Shown one piece after another: positions 26,505 through 36,104 of a stretch of DNA of 64,000 nucleotides. The position numbers and the translations under genes were made by a program. The first letter of the stretch is position 1. Every line of letters starts with the position of its first letter. The stretch spans positions 124,001 to 188,000 of the forward strand of contig RFGC01000035.1 of the NCBI GenBank assembly GCA_003697135.1, read 5' to 3'. This DNA comes from Acidobacteriota bacterium (lineage in GTDB: Bacteria > Acidobacteriota > Blastocatellia > Pyrinomonadales > Pyrinomonadaceae). The notes below the pieces were generated by a model that saw nothing but the letters and a program-made list of their open reading frames with translations, did no database searches and was not told where the DNA came from.

Positions 26505-27329
26505 ATGCCAGAACACCAAATCATAAGAATCGAGCCAGAAAACGCACGCTTAAGATTGGACTTCAGGGAACTCTGGAACTATCGAGAGTTACTTTATTTC
26601 TTAACTTGGCGCGATGTCAAAGTGCGATATAAGCAAACTGCCATCGGGATTCTATGGGTAATTCTGCAGCCTCTCTTGACAACCGCTATCTTCACGATTA
26701 TTTTCACTCACTTTGCGCGTTTTGAAACCTTACAAGTCCCTTACCCACTGTTCGCTTTAAGCGGATTGTTGATATGGCTTTTCATGCATTTTTCAATCAC
26801 AATGGCAACAAATAGTTTAGTTAGCAATGCAAGTCTCGTGACCAAGGTATATTTTCCCCGAATTATAATTCCAACTGCGTCAGTTCTCGGTGGACTACTT
26901 GATCTGATTCTCGGCTTCTTAATTCTATTTGCAATGATGTTTTACTATGGCATAAACATTACATGGAAAATTCTGCTTGCTCCATTGTTTGTTCTCGAAG
27001 CTATTGTTTTGACGATAAGTTTCAGTATTTTTCTTTCAATGCTAAATGTCCGCTTTCGAGATGTTAAATTCGCTTTGCCGTTCTTTTTGCAAATCTGGAT
27101 GTTTGTTTCACCTATTTTTTATCCGCTCGATGTTTTTCCTGAGAATTGGCGAATTTTATTTTATTTCAATCCACTTTCTGGTATTTTAGAAGGCTTACGC
27201 TCATCTCTTTTCGGACAAAATTTTGATTTAGTAGGAATCAGTATTTCGACTTTGCTAATAGTCTTTTTGCTGATTATGTCAACTCTTTTTTTCAAATGGA
27301 TGGAAAGTGAAATTGCCGATTTGATTTAA
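26505..27329 (+). CDS. ABC-2 type polysaccharide/O-antigen exporter permease (Wzm-like)
   Basis: 274 residues with about six membrane helices. ABC-2 family sequence is visible: YRELLYFLTWRDVKVRYKQT, then ILWVILQPLLTTAIFTIIF, and later NPLSGILEGLRSSLFG. With the ATPase 12 bases downstream it forms a Wzm/Wzt-type exporter of lipid-linked polysaccharide (O antigen or teichoic-acid-like). No glycosyltransferase or polysaccharide genes lie in the window, so the substrate is unknown. Promoter with an overlapping inverted repeat upstream. Confidence 0.92.
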   Translation: MPEHQIIRIEPENARLRLDFRELWNYRELLYFLTWRDVKVRYKQTAIGILWVILQPLLTTAIFTIIFTHFARFETLQVPYPLFALSGLLIWLFMHFSITMATNSLVSNASLVTKVYFPRIIIPTASVLGGLLDLILGFLILFAMMFYYGINITWKILLAPLFVLEAIVLTISFSIFLSMLNVRFRDVKFALPFFLQIWMFVSPIFYPLDVFPENWRILFYFNPLSGILEGLRSSLFGQNFDLVGISISTLLIVFLLIMSTLFFKWMESEIADLI

Positions 27330-27341
27330 TTTCAGAAATCA

Positions 27342-28604
27342 ATGGAAGTCATCAGAGCAGAAAACTTATCAAAGTTATATTATCTCGGTGGTTTGCGCCA
27401 CAACTCTTTGCGCGACACAATAGCCAGTATTTTCAAAAAGCATAAGCTTGATTTACACAAGCAAGAACTCTGGGCGCTCCGTGATGTTTCATTCTCCGTC
27501 AGAGATGGTGAAACTTTAGGAATCATTGGCAACAATGGCGCCGGTAAATCAACGCTTTTGAAAATACTTTCGCGCATCACCAAACCAACCTCAGGACGAG
27601 CCGAAATCTGCGGGCGTGTAGGTTCGCTCCTGGAAATCGGCACAGGGTTTCATAGTGAGCTATCGGGAAGAGAAAATATCTTCTTAAGCGGTGCAATCTT
27701 AGGAATGAAACGGAAAGAAATCGAGAAAAAATTCGATGAAATCGTAGCATTCGCCGAACTTGAACGTTTCATTGACGTTCCTGTAAAGCATTACTCAAGC
27801 GGAATGTATATGCGCCTTGCCTTTTCAGTCGCCGCACATCTCGAACCCGAAATTCTCATCGTTGACGAAGTTTTAGCCGTTGGCGATATGGCTTTCCAGA
27901 AAAAATGCCTTAACAAAATGCAAGACACAAACCAATCGGGAAGAACAGTGCTTTTTGTCTCGCATGATATGCTGGCAATAACCCGAATTTGCAATCGTGC
28001 AATCCTACTCAGCGAAGGCAAAATCGTAAAGGAAGGCAACGCGACCGATGTTGTTAGTGAATATATCGCATCTAGCTCAAAAATATCGCATGAAAAAATT
28101 TACGACGATCTGAAATCTGCACCTTCAAGCGAATATGTAAGACTAAGGCGCGTTCGCATCGTTAATGAAAACCGAGAAACTTGCGGTTCGTTCGATATTC
28201 GCCACCCCATCGGAATCGAAGTCACTTACGAAGTTCTACAAGACGGGCATATTCTGCTCCCCAATTTTCAGGTCTATAACCAAAATCGAGTGCATCTTTT
28301 CACGATTCAGGATGTATCCGCAGAGTGGCGCCGAAAGGAAAAAACGAAAGGCGAATACGTAAGCACGGCTTGGATTCCCGGAAATCTAATGGCAGAAGGC
28401 TCTTTCCTTGTCAATGTGGCTTTCGTGACATATCTGCCTAGACAAATCCTTCATTTCAACGCCCTCGAAGTAGTAGGATTCAACGTTTTTGATCCGATGA
28501 CAGGAGATACAGCACGTGGCGATTACACTGGCCACATGGAAGGCGTTGTTCGCCCTTTGGTAAATTGGGAAACTCACCGAAAAAGCATCTCAGTAAAAGC
28601 CTGA
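27342..28604 (+). CDS. ABC exporter ATP-binding protein with C-terminal carbohydrate-binding-like domain (Wzt-like)
   Basis: 420 residues. Residues to about 240 are the ATPase: Walker A GNNGAGKST, Q-loop region, signature YSSGMYMRLAF and Walker B LIVDEVLAVGDM, then SHDMLAITRIC. A C-terminal domain of about 160 residues (RVRIVNENRETCGSFDIRHPIGIEVTYE) is like the Wzt-C beta-sandwich that recognises the end of O-antigen chains. It drives export with the Wzm-like permease. The separate C-terminal domain suggests an exporter that reads chain-end modification. Confidence 0.92.
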   Translation: MEVIRAENLSKLYYLGGLRHNSLRDTIASIFKKHKLDLHKQELWALRDVSFSVRDGETLGIIGNNGAGKSTLLKILSRITKPTSGRAEICGRVGSLLEIGTGFHSELSGRENIFLSGAILGMKRKEIEKKFDEIVAFAELERFIDVPVKHYSSGMYMRLAFSVAAHLEPEILIVDEVLAVGDMAFQKKCLNKMQDTNQSGRTVLFVSHDMLAITRICNRAILLSEGKIVKEGNATDVVSEYIASSSKISHEKIYDDLKSAPSSEYVRLRRVRIVNENRETCGSFDIRHPIGIEVTYEVLQDGHILLPNFQVYNQNRVHLFTIQDVSAEWRRKEKTKGEYVSTAWIPGNLMAEGSFLVNVAFVTYLPRQILHFNALEVVGFNVFDPMTGDTARGDYTGHMEGVVRPLVNWETHRKSISVKA

Positions 28605-28678
28605 AACTTAATTAAGCCGAACCTTGCCCAGAAAGAAAGCCTTTTTGTGTTTTCTTCGGAAAGCCTTGTGATTTGTTT

Positions 28679-30127
28679 TTATGAATCTTTCATTGCGCGA
28701 TTTGTCAGATAATAATAAATCGGCAATCCTATCAGAATCAGAAAAATGCCCGCAAATGATTGAACAGGACTACTCCACAGCGCATTTATCAACAAAAGCC
28801 CTGCTCCAATAAGGAAAAGTATAGGGATAACGGGATAGCCAAAAGTCTTGTAAGGTCGCTCGGCATCTGGGAATTTTTTACGAAAAACAAAGACGGAAGA
28901 AGTAACAAGGGCATAGAAAATCCACGAACCAAAGATTACATAATCAGTTAAGGTATCGAAAGAACCTGAAAGAGCTAGAAGACTTGCCCAAACGCCTTGA
29001 AAGATTATTGCCACTATGGGAACTTTCGTGCTTTGCGAGAGTTTTCCGAAAGACTCAAACATCAGCCCATCACGCGCCATTGCAAAGGGCACGCGCGCGC
29101 CTGTCAAAATCGAAGTGTGAAGAGTTCCAATCGAAGAAAGCATCAATCCAACAGTGAAAATCGAAACAGCCACACCAACGGCAAAGCTATTACCTTGAAA
29201 AAATCTCGAAACTGTTTCCTTTGCAACCGATGAAGCAGTCGAGATAGAAGCCACTTCGGTTGGCGTTAAAACATAAAAATAAGCGGTATGTGCTAAAACG
29301 TAAAGCAGTATGATAACGATTGTTCCGCCAATCAAAGCTATCGGGATATTTCTTTCAGGTTTTTTAACTTCGCCTGCAACCAACGTCAAATTATTCCATC
29401 CATCGTAGCCCCAAAGAGCGCCTATGATAGCCGCACCAAAGCCTGATATAAACGAGTAACTTTCAGAGCCGTATCTAACAACATCATTAACACCTTCGCA
29501 ACTTCCACCACTTTGAACCATCGTAAAATGCGAAAATGAACCGTTCGTCACGAGAACGAACGCTCCGACCGAAACGAACGCTATGAGCAAGATTTTTACT
29601 ACTGTTAAAAAGGTCGCAATCCACCCGCTAAACGATACGGAAGCACAGTTCAAAACCGTGAAAACAAGAATTACGCCAACCGCAATTACTTGAAGCGAAG
29701 AAAGTTCGTAAAGGCAGCCTGCTATGTTGGTTTTGAAAATAGTTTGCTTGAGACTTCCGCCTAAAAAATCATTCAGCCCGATTGCAAAAGTTACGGCAAC
29801 AGCCGCTTGTGAGCCTGTTTTTGCAATGAACATCTGCATCCAGCCGTAGAGAAAGCTCCAAATTTTCCCATAAGCATCACGCAAAAACACATACTCTCCG
29901 CCTGCAAATGGTTTCATTGCGGAAAGCTCTGCATAAGTTAGCGCACCTGCCAGCGACAAAATCCCTGCAACAATCCATGCAATCAAAACCCAATCAGGCG
30001 AGCCAACATTACAAGTCATTACTCTCGCCTTCAAAAAAACGCCTGTTCCAATAACATTACCAATGATAATCGAAATAGCCGCTATCAACCCTAAGCCACG
30101 AATCAGCGAAACTTGATTGCTACTCAT
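28679..30127 (-). CDS. APC family amino acid permease (LAT-like)
   Basis: 482 residues from ATG 30127; the TTG at 30142 would add 5 residues. About 12 membrane helices. The N-terminus LIRGLGLIAAISIIIGNVIG and FLKARVM, AELSAMKPFAGGEYVFLRDAYG and the GALWGYDGWNNLTLVAGEVKKP segment are typical of LAT/heterodimeric-type transporters. It takes up or exchanges amino acids across the inner membrane; the substrate is not readable. It is divergent from pabB with about 48 bases between the starts. Confidence 0.9.
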   Translation of the reverse strand: MSSNQVSLIRGLGLIAAISIIIGNVIGTGVFLKARVMTCNVGSPDWVLIAWIVAGILSLAGALTYAELSAMKPFAGGEYVFLRDAYGKIWSFLYGWMQMFIAKTGSQAAVAVTFAIGLNDFLGGSLKQTIFKTNIAGCLYELSSLQVIAVGVILVFTVLNCASVSFSGWIATFLTVVKILLIAFVSVGAFVLVTNGSFSHFTMVQSGGSCEGVNDVVRYGSESYSFISGFGAAIIGALWGYDGWNNLTLVAGEVKKPERNIPIALIGGTIVIILLYVLAHTAYFYVLTPTEVASISTASSVAKETVSRFFQGNSFAVGVAVSIFTVGLMLSSIGTLHTSILTGARVPFAMARDGLMFESFGKLSQSTKVPIVAIIFQGVWASLLALSGSFDTLTDYVIFGSWIFYALVTSSVFVFRKKFPDAERPYKTFGYPVIPILFLIGAGLLLINALWSSPVQSFAGIFLILIGLPIYYYLTNRAMKDS

Positions 30128-30175
30128 AAACCAAAAACTCAAAAAAGATTATCATAATTTCTTGGCTTTGGAAAA

Positions 30176-31498
30176 ATGTCTGTAAAACAGATATACAATG
30201 CATCCGCTGACGAGATTGTTCAAGCTGTTTTGAATTCATCGGCAGGCTGTCTGATTGACGGATGCTCAACTGAACAACATAGTTTTTTGGTTGCCGGAAT
30301 CAATCCCATTGAGACAATTCAAATTAACGAAGTGAATGCCGAAGTTTCATTACAAAAATTCGATGAGAAATTATCGAACAACCAATTTGCCGCTTTTTTT
30401 ACGATTTCCTACGACTTCGGCTTGAAACTAGAAAAAATCCCCGCACGTCCGAAAGAATTTCAGACTTTCGACGAACCCGACATTTTCCTTGCTTTTTTCG
30501 ATGCTTCGATAATTCACAACTACAAAACCCAAGAAACTTTTCTTGCAGGAAATGACGAAAAATTCGGCGAGATCAATTCTTTGATAAAAGAAAGCAAACA
30601 ACTTAAGCCAAAGTTCGATGAGCCACAAAGAATCCGTATTTCCTCGGATTTCGATCAGGCGGAGTATGAATCTGCTGTTGAAGAAGTCAAAGAATACATT
30701 CGCAAGGGCGAAACTTATCAGGTGAATCTTACGCGCCAGATTTTGGCTGAAAGTGATGCACCTTTCTCGCCAGCATTTGTTTTTCAAAATATCAGAAAAA
30801 ATCATCCCGTGCCTTTCGCATCGTTCTTGCGTAGAACAAAAGATGCAGTCGTCTCTGCTTCACCAGAGCTGTTTTTCAGAATCCAAGACGATAAAATCAT
30901 AGGTTCGCCGATAAAGGGAACACGCCCACGCGGGCGCAGTCCGCTTGAAGATAAGCGCCTTAAAGAAGAATTACTCCGCTCAGAGAAAGATTTTTCAGAA
31001 AACGTCATGATAGTTGATCTCGTGAGAAACGATTTTGGCAGAATCTGCCGATTCGGCTCTGTTCATGTTGAAAAACTTTATGAAATCGAAAAATACGCAA
31101 CACTATTTCACGCAGTTTCTACCGTTTCAGGGCGTTTAAGAGATGGAATGAGCCTATCTGACTGCATCAAAGCCGTGTTTCCTTGCGGCTCGATTACAGG
31201 AGCACCGAAAATCCGCACGATGCAAATAATAGACCTTCTGGAAAAATCTGCTCGCGGCCTTTCAATGGGCGCAATCGGATATTTCATTCCACACCCTGCA
31301 ATCGGCGCACAAATCTTCGGCGCACAAAGAATTTTGAATTGCTCTGTGGCAATCAGAACAGTTGTTATCAAAGAAAATCAAGCCATCTTCAAAGTTGGTG
31401 GCGGTATCGTGATTGATAGCGTTCCGGAGCTTGAATACAAGGAAACAGAAACCAAGTCAAAAGCAATCTTGAACTCTATTCTGGCTCAACACGATTAG
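30176..31498 (+). CDS. pabB: Aminodeoxychorismate synthase component I
   Basis: 440 residues, chorismate-binding family. Conserved blocks: YQVNLTRQI, SASPELFFRI, GSPIKGTRPRGRSP, SEKDFSENVMIVDLVRNDFGR, PCGSITGAPKIRTMQIID and KVGGGIVIDSVPELEYKETETK. It makes 4-amino-4-deoxychorismate, precursor of p-aminobenzoate and folate, in the cytosol with an amidotransferase partner. No pabA or pabC is adjacent; folC is 2 kb away on the other strand. The N-terminal region is shorter than E. coli PabB. Confidence 0.85.
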   Translation: MSVKQIYNASADEIVQAVLNSSAGCLIDGCSTEQHSFLVAGINPIETIQINEVNAEVSLQKFDEKLSNNQFAAFFTISYDFGLKLEKIPARPKEFQTFDEPDIFLAFFDASIIHNYKTQETFLAGNDEKFGEINSLIKESKQLKPKFDEPQRIRISSDFDQAEYESAVEEVKEYIRKGETYQVNLTRQILAESDAPFSPAFVFQNIRKNHPVPFASFLRRTKDAVVSASPELFFRIQDDKIIGSPIKGTRPRGRSPLEDKRLKEELLRSEKDFSENVMIVDLVRNDFGRICRFGSVHVEKLYEIEKYATLFHAVSTVSGRLRDGMSLSDCIKAVFPCGSITGAPKIRTMQIIDLLEKSARGLSMGAIGYFIPHPAIGAQIFGAQRILNCSVAIRTVVIKENQAIFKVGGGIVIDSVPELEYKETETKSKAILNSILAQHD

Positions 31499-31518
31499 CT
31501 TATCTCAAGCCTTGATTT

Positions 31519-32085
31519 TCATTTCTTAATGCTAAACTTACCTTCCTTCCAAATCAAATCGTAAAGTTTCCTGCTTCTTTTGTTGCCTATCTCGTCTGAT
31601 TTCAACTCATAAACTTCAATCGTTGTGCCATATCGTGGCAATTCGTATGCTTTTCTTTCCTTGTTGTATTCTGGAACGACTTCTTTCCCGATGTCTCTCC
31701 ATTCCCCGTTCGAGTATTCGAGAAAATAGGTTTCTTCTCCAAACTCATCCCAAGTATTCAAGCCGACGATATAAGAACGGCTCGTCCTAGAGCTACTAGG
31801 ACGTCTGAACAATGCCATCACAAAGCACTTCTGCCCTCCATCGCATCCGCCCTTCATGTAACCGTTTGCCGTATCTTCGACGATAAGATAATTCTTCAAA
31901 TACTCTCTGCGAGCCTTATCACAATTTTTGTCGCTTTGCACCTTACAGCTTATTATGGGAAAGTAGTTTTGCGGCAAGAGATTGAAGAAATCTCGCACAG
32001 TCCTAGGATTCGCCGTGCTTGATTGCTTGGTTTGAGCTGATGCCGTAATCACTAAACATAACAAAATCAAAAGGACACCTCTCAA
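31519..32085 (-). CDS. Secreted hypothetical protein with TTG start
   Basis: 188 residues. The TTG at 32085 is favoured because a perfect GGAGGT (32094-32099 on +) lies 8 bases upstream; no nearby ATG is as well placed. A signal peptide (LLILLCLVITASAQ) ends near residue 18. The mature part has four Cys (KVQSDKNCDKARREYLKNY, then GGCDGGQKCFVM) and a C-terminal beta-rich part with GEEYFL-like and ELPRYGTTIEVYELKSDE stretches. No family recognised. It is convergent with pabB and probably periplasmic or extracellular. Confidence 0.75.
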   Translation of the reverse strand: MRGVLLILLCLVITASAQTKQSSTANPRTVRDFFNLLPQNYFPIISCKVQSDKNCDKARREYLKNYLIVEDTANGYMKGGCDGGQKCFVMALFRRPSSSRTSRSYIVGLNTWDEFGEETYFLEYSNGEWRDIGKEVVPEYNKERKAYELPRYGTTIEVYELKSDEIGNKRSRKLYDLIWKEGKFSIKK

Positions 32086-32164
32086 AATTTTTTACCTCCA
32101 TCTCTTTTTCAACATTTTAAGACTTTGCCTGCGAGATTTCACCTATTTTTTGCTTTTTGTTTAG

Positions 32165-33709
32165 TCATTCCCACTCAATCGTGCTAGGCGGTTTTGAAGA
32201 AATATCGTAAACGACTCTGTTGATGCCGCGGACCTCTGAGATAATTCTTGAAGAAACTTTTTGCAGAAAATCATAAGGCAGACGTGCCCAGTCGGCTGTC
32301 ATTCCGTCAGTTGATTTCACTGCTCGCAATGCCACAGCTTGCTCATAAGTCCGAAAATCTCCCATGACGCCGACAGAATTTACAGGTAGCAAAACCACAA
32401 AAGCCTGCCAAACTTCATCGTAAAGCCCAGCTCGTTTCAGCTCCTCGATGAAAATTTTATCTGCCTTTTGCAATAACTCCACTTTTTCAGGCGTTACTTC
32501 GCCTAAGATTCTAACAGCAAGTCCCGGACCGGGAAAAGGATGCCTTTTGAGAATCTCATCAGGAATGCCGAGTTGTTTGCCGATTTGTCTTACTTCATCT
32601 TTGAAAAGCTCTCGCAAAGGCTCGATTAGTTTCAGATTCATCTTTTCAGGTAGTCCGCCAACGTTGTGATGAGTTTTTATAGTAACAGAAGCGCCGCGCA
32701 CCGATACCGACTCGATCACATCAGGATAAAGCGTTCCCTGAACAAGCCATTTTGCATTCTCAATCCCTCTCGCCGCCGTCTCGAAAACTTCTATAAATTT
32801 ATGTCCAATTATCTTTCTTTTCTTTTCCGGATCGGTAACACCTTTCAATGCCTCATAGAATTCTTTAGAAGCGTCAACACCTATGACGTTAAGGTGTAGA
32901 TTTTCTCGATAAAGCTCCAGCGTTGTCTCAAATTCTTTGTGCCTAAGTAGGCCATTATTAACGAAAATACAGGTTTGTCTGTCTCCAATTGCTTCATGCA
33001 CCAAAACAGCCGCAACCGTTGAATCTACACCGCCTGAAAGTCCCGTAATAACTCGCTCTTGCGGACCAACCATTTTGCGCACTTTCTCGACCTCTTCCTC
33101 GATGAAATGCGCAGGCGTCCAATCTCCGCTACAACCACAAATTCCAAAAAGAAAATTGCTCAAAATCTGTTTCCCAAGCGGTGTGTGAGCAACTTCAGGA
33201 TGAAACTGAACTCCGTAGATTTTTCTGTCAAAATTTTCAATTGCAGCGCAAATCCCTTCAGTTACAGCGGTCAAATGAAATCCTTCAGGAAGCACACTTA
33301 CGTGATCTCCATGACTCATCCAAACCTCGATTTCTTTCGGTAGTCCTTGAAAAAGCTCTGTCCGCTGATCGGTAACTTTCAGTTTCGCATGCCCGTATTC
33401 GTGCCTATCGGAAGGCTCAACTTGGCCGCCGAAATCTTTTGCCAGAAGCTGCATTCCGTAGCAAATTCCCAAAATCGGCACTTCTGCCTTTTCGTAGAGC
33501 TGTTTTGAAACGGTTGGTGCATCCGCTTCATAAACCGAATTTGGGCCACCAGAGAAAATAATTCCCTTCGGCTTACGATTCAAGATTTTTTCCAAAGGAT
33601 AATGAAAAGGAATGATTTCACAATACACCATCAATTCTCTTGTCCTACGCGCTATTAACTGCGTATATTGCGAACCGAAATCGAGAATCAAAATTAACTC
33701 GTGATTCAC
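32165..33709 (-). CDS. guaA: GMP synthase (glutamine-hydrolysing)
   Basis: 514 residues, full length. Class I amidotransferase domain with catalytic Cys in [10 protein letters not shown] and His/Glu in [14 protein letters not shown]-pyrophosphatase domain with [10 protein letters not shown] (P-loop) and the C-terminal dimerisation part ending [12 protein letters not shown]. It converts XMP to GMP using glutamine and ATP. GTG start overlaps the folC stop (GTGA), so it is the last gene of accD-folC-guaA. Confidence 0.97.
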   Translation of the reverse strand: MNHELILILDFGSQYTQLIARRTRELMVYCEIIPFHYPLEKILNRKPKGIIFSGGPNSVYEADAPTVSKQLYEKAEVPILGICYGMQLLAKDFGGQVEPSDRHEYGHAKLKVTDQRTELFQGLPKEIEVWMSHGDHVSVLPEGFHLTAVTEGICAAIENFDRKIYGVQFHPEVAHTPLGKQILSNFLFGICGCSGDWTPAHFIEEEVEKVRKMVGPQERVITGLSGGVDSTVAAVLVHEAIGDRQTCIFVNNGLLRHKEFETTLELYRENLHLNVIGVDASKEFYEALKGVTDPEKKRKIIGHKFIEVFETAARGIENAKWLVQGTLYPDVIESVSVRGASVTIKTHHNVGGLPEKMNLKLIEPLRELFKDEVRQIGKQLGIPDEILKRHPFPGPGLAVRILGEVTPEKVELLQKADKIFIEELKRAGLYDEVWQAFVVLLPVNSVGVMGDFRTYEQAVALRAVKSTDGMTADWARLPYDFLQKVSSRIISEVRGINRVVYDISSKPPSTIEWE

Positions 33710-35040
33710 AACGAAAACACTCCTTTTGAAAAACTCGATTGATGCAAACTTTTCGACTGTTTTTCTTCCTGCAAGATCTTTTGCACCTCGCCGATGAGAT
33801 AAAGCGAGCCTGTAACCAAAATCAAGCGTTCTTTTGAAGAAATTTCAAGCGCTTTAGAAAGTGCGTGTCTAACGCATTCAGCCTTGAAAATTTTGTCGGG
33901 CGGAAGAATCTTCAAAGCAACTTTCTCCATTATTTCAGGCTCCATAGAACGTTGATTTTCAAACCTTGTCAAAACGAGAAAAGAAGCAAGCGGAAACAAA
34001 ACTTCGCCGATTTTCTCAATTTCCTTATCGCGCGCAATGCCGAAAATCATCGTCAAAGGCCGATTTACAGAACTCTGAATGAATTGCCTGAGACTTTTTG
34101 CACCCGCGACATTATGAGCACCGTCAAAAAGAAAACGTCCGATGAATTCCAACCTTCCTTTATGCCTTGCTTTCGCAAGTCCTTCTGCAATGTGACTGCT
34201 CAAATTCCGTCCGATTTTCTCCTCTAAAACTTCGGCCAGTAAAATTGCGACTTTTGCATTCTCGATCTGATGATCGCCCAAAAGCCCAAGTCTTATGTTT
34301 TCATATCTCAATTTCGCCGTTTGAAAACAAAGACCGCCATTTATCGAAGAAACCGAAGCTTCCGAAGCCATAATCGGCGAAATACCGCATTCGCTTGAGC
34401 GAGCCATTATCACCTGAAGAGCCTCTGGACGCTGAACGGAGCAAACAACTTGAGTGCGGGGACGAATTATAGCCGCTTTCTCAGCCGCTATTTTTTCAAT
34501 CGTATCGCCTAAGATTTGCTGATGATCAAAATCAATCGAAGTAAGGCCGATAATTTCAGCCTCTGCCGCAGTAACCGCATCAAAACGCCCGCCAAGCCCT
34601 GTCTCTAGAATTGCAACATCAACGCCCGCATCTGCAAACGATTTCAAAGCAGCCGCTGTAACCTGCTCAAAAAAAGTCGGCAAAGTCTTAAGTTTTCTCT
34701 CTATGACGAGCTTTTCGCTTATCTCTTTGATGATGCTTACCTGCCGTGCGAATTCCTCTTCGGAGATTTCCTTACCGTTTATGCGGATTCTCTCGGTGAC
34801 TGAAACTAAATGTGGTGAAGTGTTCAATCCAACCTTCAGACCAGCTTGCAGACAGATTGACTCCAAGAATGCGCAAGTTGAACCTTTGCCATTCGTGCCC
34901 GCAATTTGAATCTTGAGATATTTTTTCTGTGGATTTCCAAGAGCTTCAAGTAGCGCTTTTATATTTTCCAGCCCTAGCTTCATCGCTAAGACTTCGTTAC
35001 CTAGTGCCAAAAGATAATTGACCGACTCTTGAAAATTCAT
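33706..35040 (-). CDS. folC: Folylpolyglutamate synthase / dihydrofolate synthase
   Basis: 444 residues. Mur-ligase fold: P-loop [14 protein letters not shown], then [54 protein letters not shown] and the C-terminal [15 protein letters not shown]. It adds glutamate to dihydropteroate or folate. It sits 7 bases after accD, a pairing common in many bacteria, and overlaps guaA by four bases. pabB at 30 kb is the other folate gene here. Confidence 0.95.
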   Translation of the reverse strand: MNFQESVNYLLALGNEVLAMKLGLENIKALLEALGNPQKKYLKIQIAGTNGKGSTCAFLESICLQAGLKVGLNTSPHLVSVTERIRINGKEISEEEFARQVSIIKEISEKLVIERKLKTLPTFFEQVTAAALKSFADAGVDVAILETGLGGRFDAVTAAEAEIIGLTSIDFDHQQILGDTIEKIAAEKAAIIRPRTQVVCSVQRPEALQVIMARSSECGISPIMASEASVSSINGGLCFQTAKLRYENIRLGLLGDHQIENAKVAILLAEVLEEKIGRNLSSHIAEGLAKARHKGRLEFIGRFLFDGAHNVAGAKSLRQFIQSSVNRPLTMIFGIARDKEIEKIGEVLFPLASFLVLTRFENQRSMEPEIMEKVALKILPPDKIFKAECVRHALSKALEISSKERLILVTGSLYLIGEVQKILQEEKQSKSLHQSSFSKGVFSL

Positions 35041-35047
35041 CGCGAGA

Positions 35048-35923
35048 TTATCGCTTGTTTGAGAGAATCTTTTCGTTCATCATGAAGTCTAGTAACCTGA
35101 TGATGGTTTCCCTAAGCTTTCTGCGGTCAACAACCATATCGAGCATACCGTGTTCGAGCAAGAATTCAGACCGCTGAAATCCTTTGGGAAGTTTTTGTCT
35201 AATGGTCTGTTCAATAACTCTTGGACCTGCAAATCCGATCAAGGCTTTCGGCTCCGCAATGTTAACATCGCCAAGCATTGCAAAACTCGCTGTGACGCCA
35301 CCGGTAGTCGGATCGGTTAAAACGGAAATAAAAGGCAATCTAGCTTCGTGAAGCCTTGCAAGTGCCGATGAAACTTTCGCCATTTGCATAAGGCTCAAAA
35401 TACCTTCCTGCATTCGTGCGCCACCAGAAGCGGAAAAAATAACCACAGCGCCTTTTTCCTTAATGGCTCTTTCCACAAGGCGAGTGATTTTTTCTCCGAC
35501 TGCCGATCCCATCGAGCCACCGATGAAATTCATATCCATAGCACCGGCAAAAACCAGATGCCCGCCGACTGTTCCCTTACCTGAAATTATCGCTTCCGGC
35601 AATTCAGAAGATTCTTGCGCCTCTTTAATTCTTTGCTTGTAAGGCTTTGAATCAAAAAAACCCAAAGGATCGCCCGAAACTATGCCTTCATCAAGCGGTT
35701 CGTATTTGCCTTCGTCAAAGAGCCTCTTCAGGCGTTCACGAGCACTCATGCGAAAGTGGTATCCGCAATTTATGCAAACATGCTCCGCCTCTTCAAGCTC
35801 ACCTTTATACAAAGTCGCTTCGCATTCAGGGCACTTTACAAAAACACCTTCAGTGCGGACTTTCCGCTCTTTATCGTCAACAGGTTCAGTTATTTTAGGT
35901 TTCTTCCTAGTAAACCAAGACAT
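35048..35923 (-). CDS. accD: Acetyl-CoA carboxylase carboxyltransferase subunit beta
   Basis: 291 residues. An N-terminal Cys4 zinc ribbon (CPECEATLYKGELEEAEH, then CINCGYHFRM) precedes the crotonase-fold domain with FSASGGARMQEGILSLMQMAK, DPTTGGVTASFAMLGD and GFAGPRVIEQTI. With AccA it transfers carboxylate to acetyl-CoA to make malonyl-CoA for fatty acids. First gene of accD-folC-guaA; accA is not in the window. Distinct from the acyl-CoA carboxylase at 3.3 kb. Confidence 0.96.
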   Translation of the reverse strand: MSWFTRKKPKITEPVDDKERKVRTEGVFVKCPECEATLYKGELEEAEHVCINCGYHFRMSARERLKRLFDEGKYEPLDEGIVSGDPLGFFDSKPYKQRIKEAQESSELPEAIISGKGTVGGHLVFAGAMDMNFIGGSMGSAVGEKITRLVERAIKEKGAVVIFSASGGARMQEGILSLMQMAKVSSALARLHEARLPFISVLTDPTTGGVTASFAMLGDVNIAEPKALIGFAGPRVIEQTIRQKLPKGFQRSEFLLEHGMLDMVVDRRKLRETIIRLLDFMMNEKILSNKR

Positions 35924-36075
35924 CTCGACTCACCGCTTGAACAAGGGTTAAAGCTAAAGATAACACAATAACGAAAATTCTAGAAGTCCGCTTCGAGTCT
36001 TTCCATCATTGCCGAATCGAAGTAGAAAAATCCTTAAAGTTTCATGAACCATGCAAAGCGGTTAAGTAAGCAAAA

Positions 36076-36096
36076 AAGCATTTTGATAAAATGCTT
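36076..36096 (+). promoter_or_regulatory. Palindrome overlapping the -10 box of the FHA gene
   Basis: AAGCATTTT GAT AAAATGCTT is a perfect 9-bp inverted repeat with a 3-base centre. It contains TAAAAT (36087-36092), the likely -10, 12 bases before ATG 36105. A protein bound here would block the promoter; autoregulation is possible. Confidence 0.5.
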
Positions 36097-36104
36097 CGGT
36101 AGAG

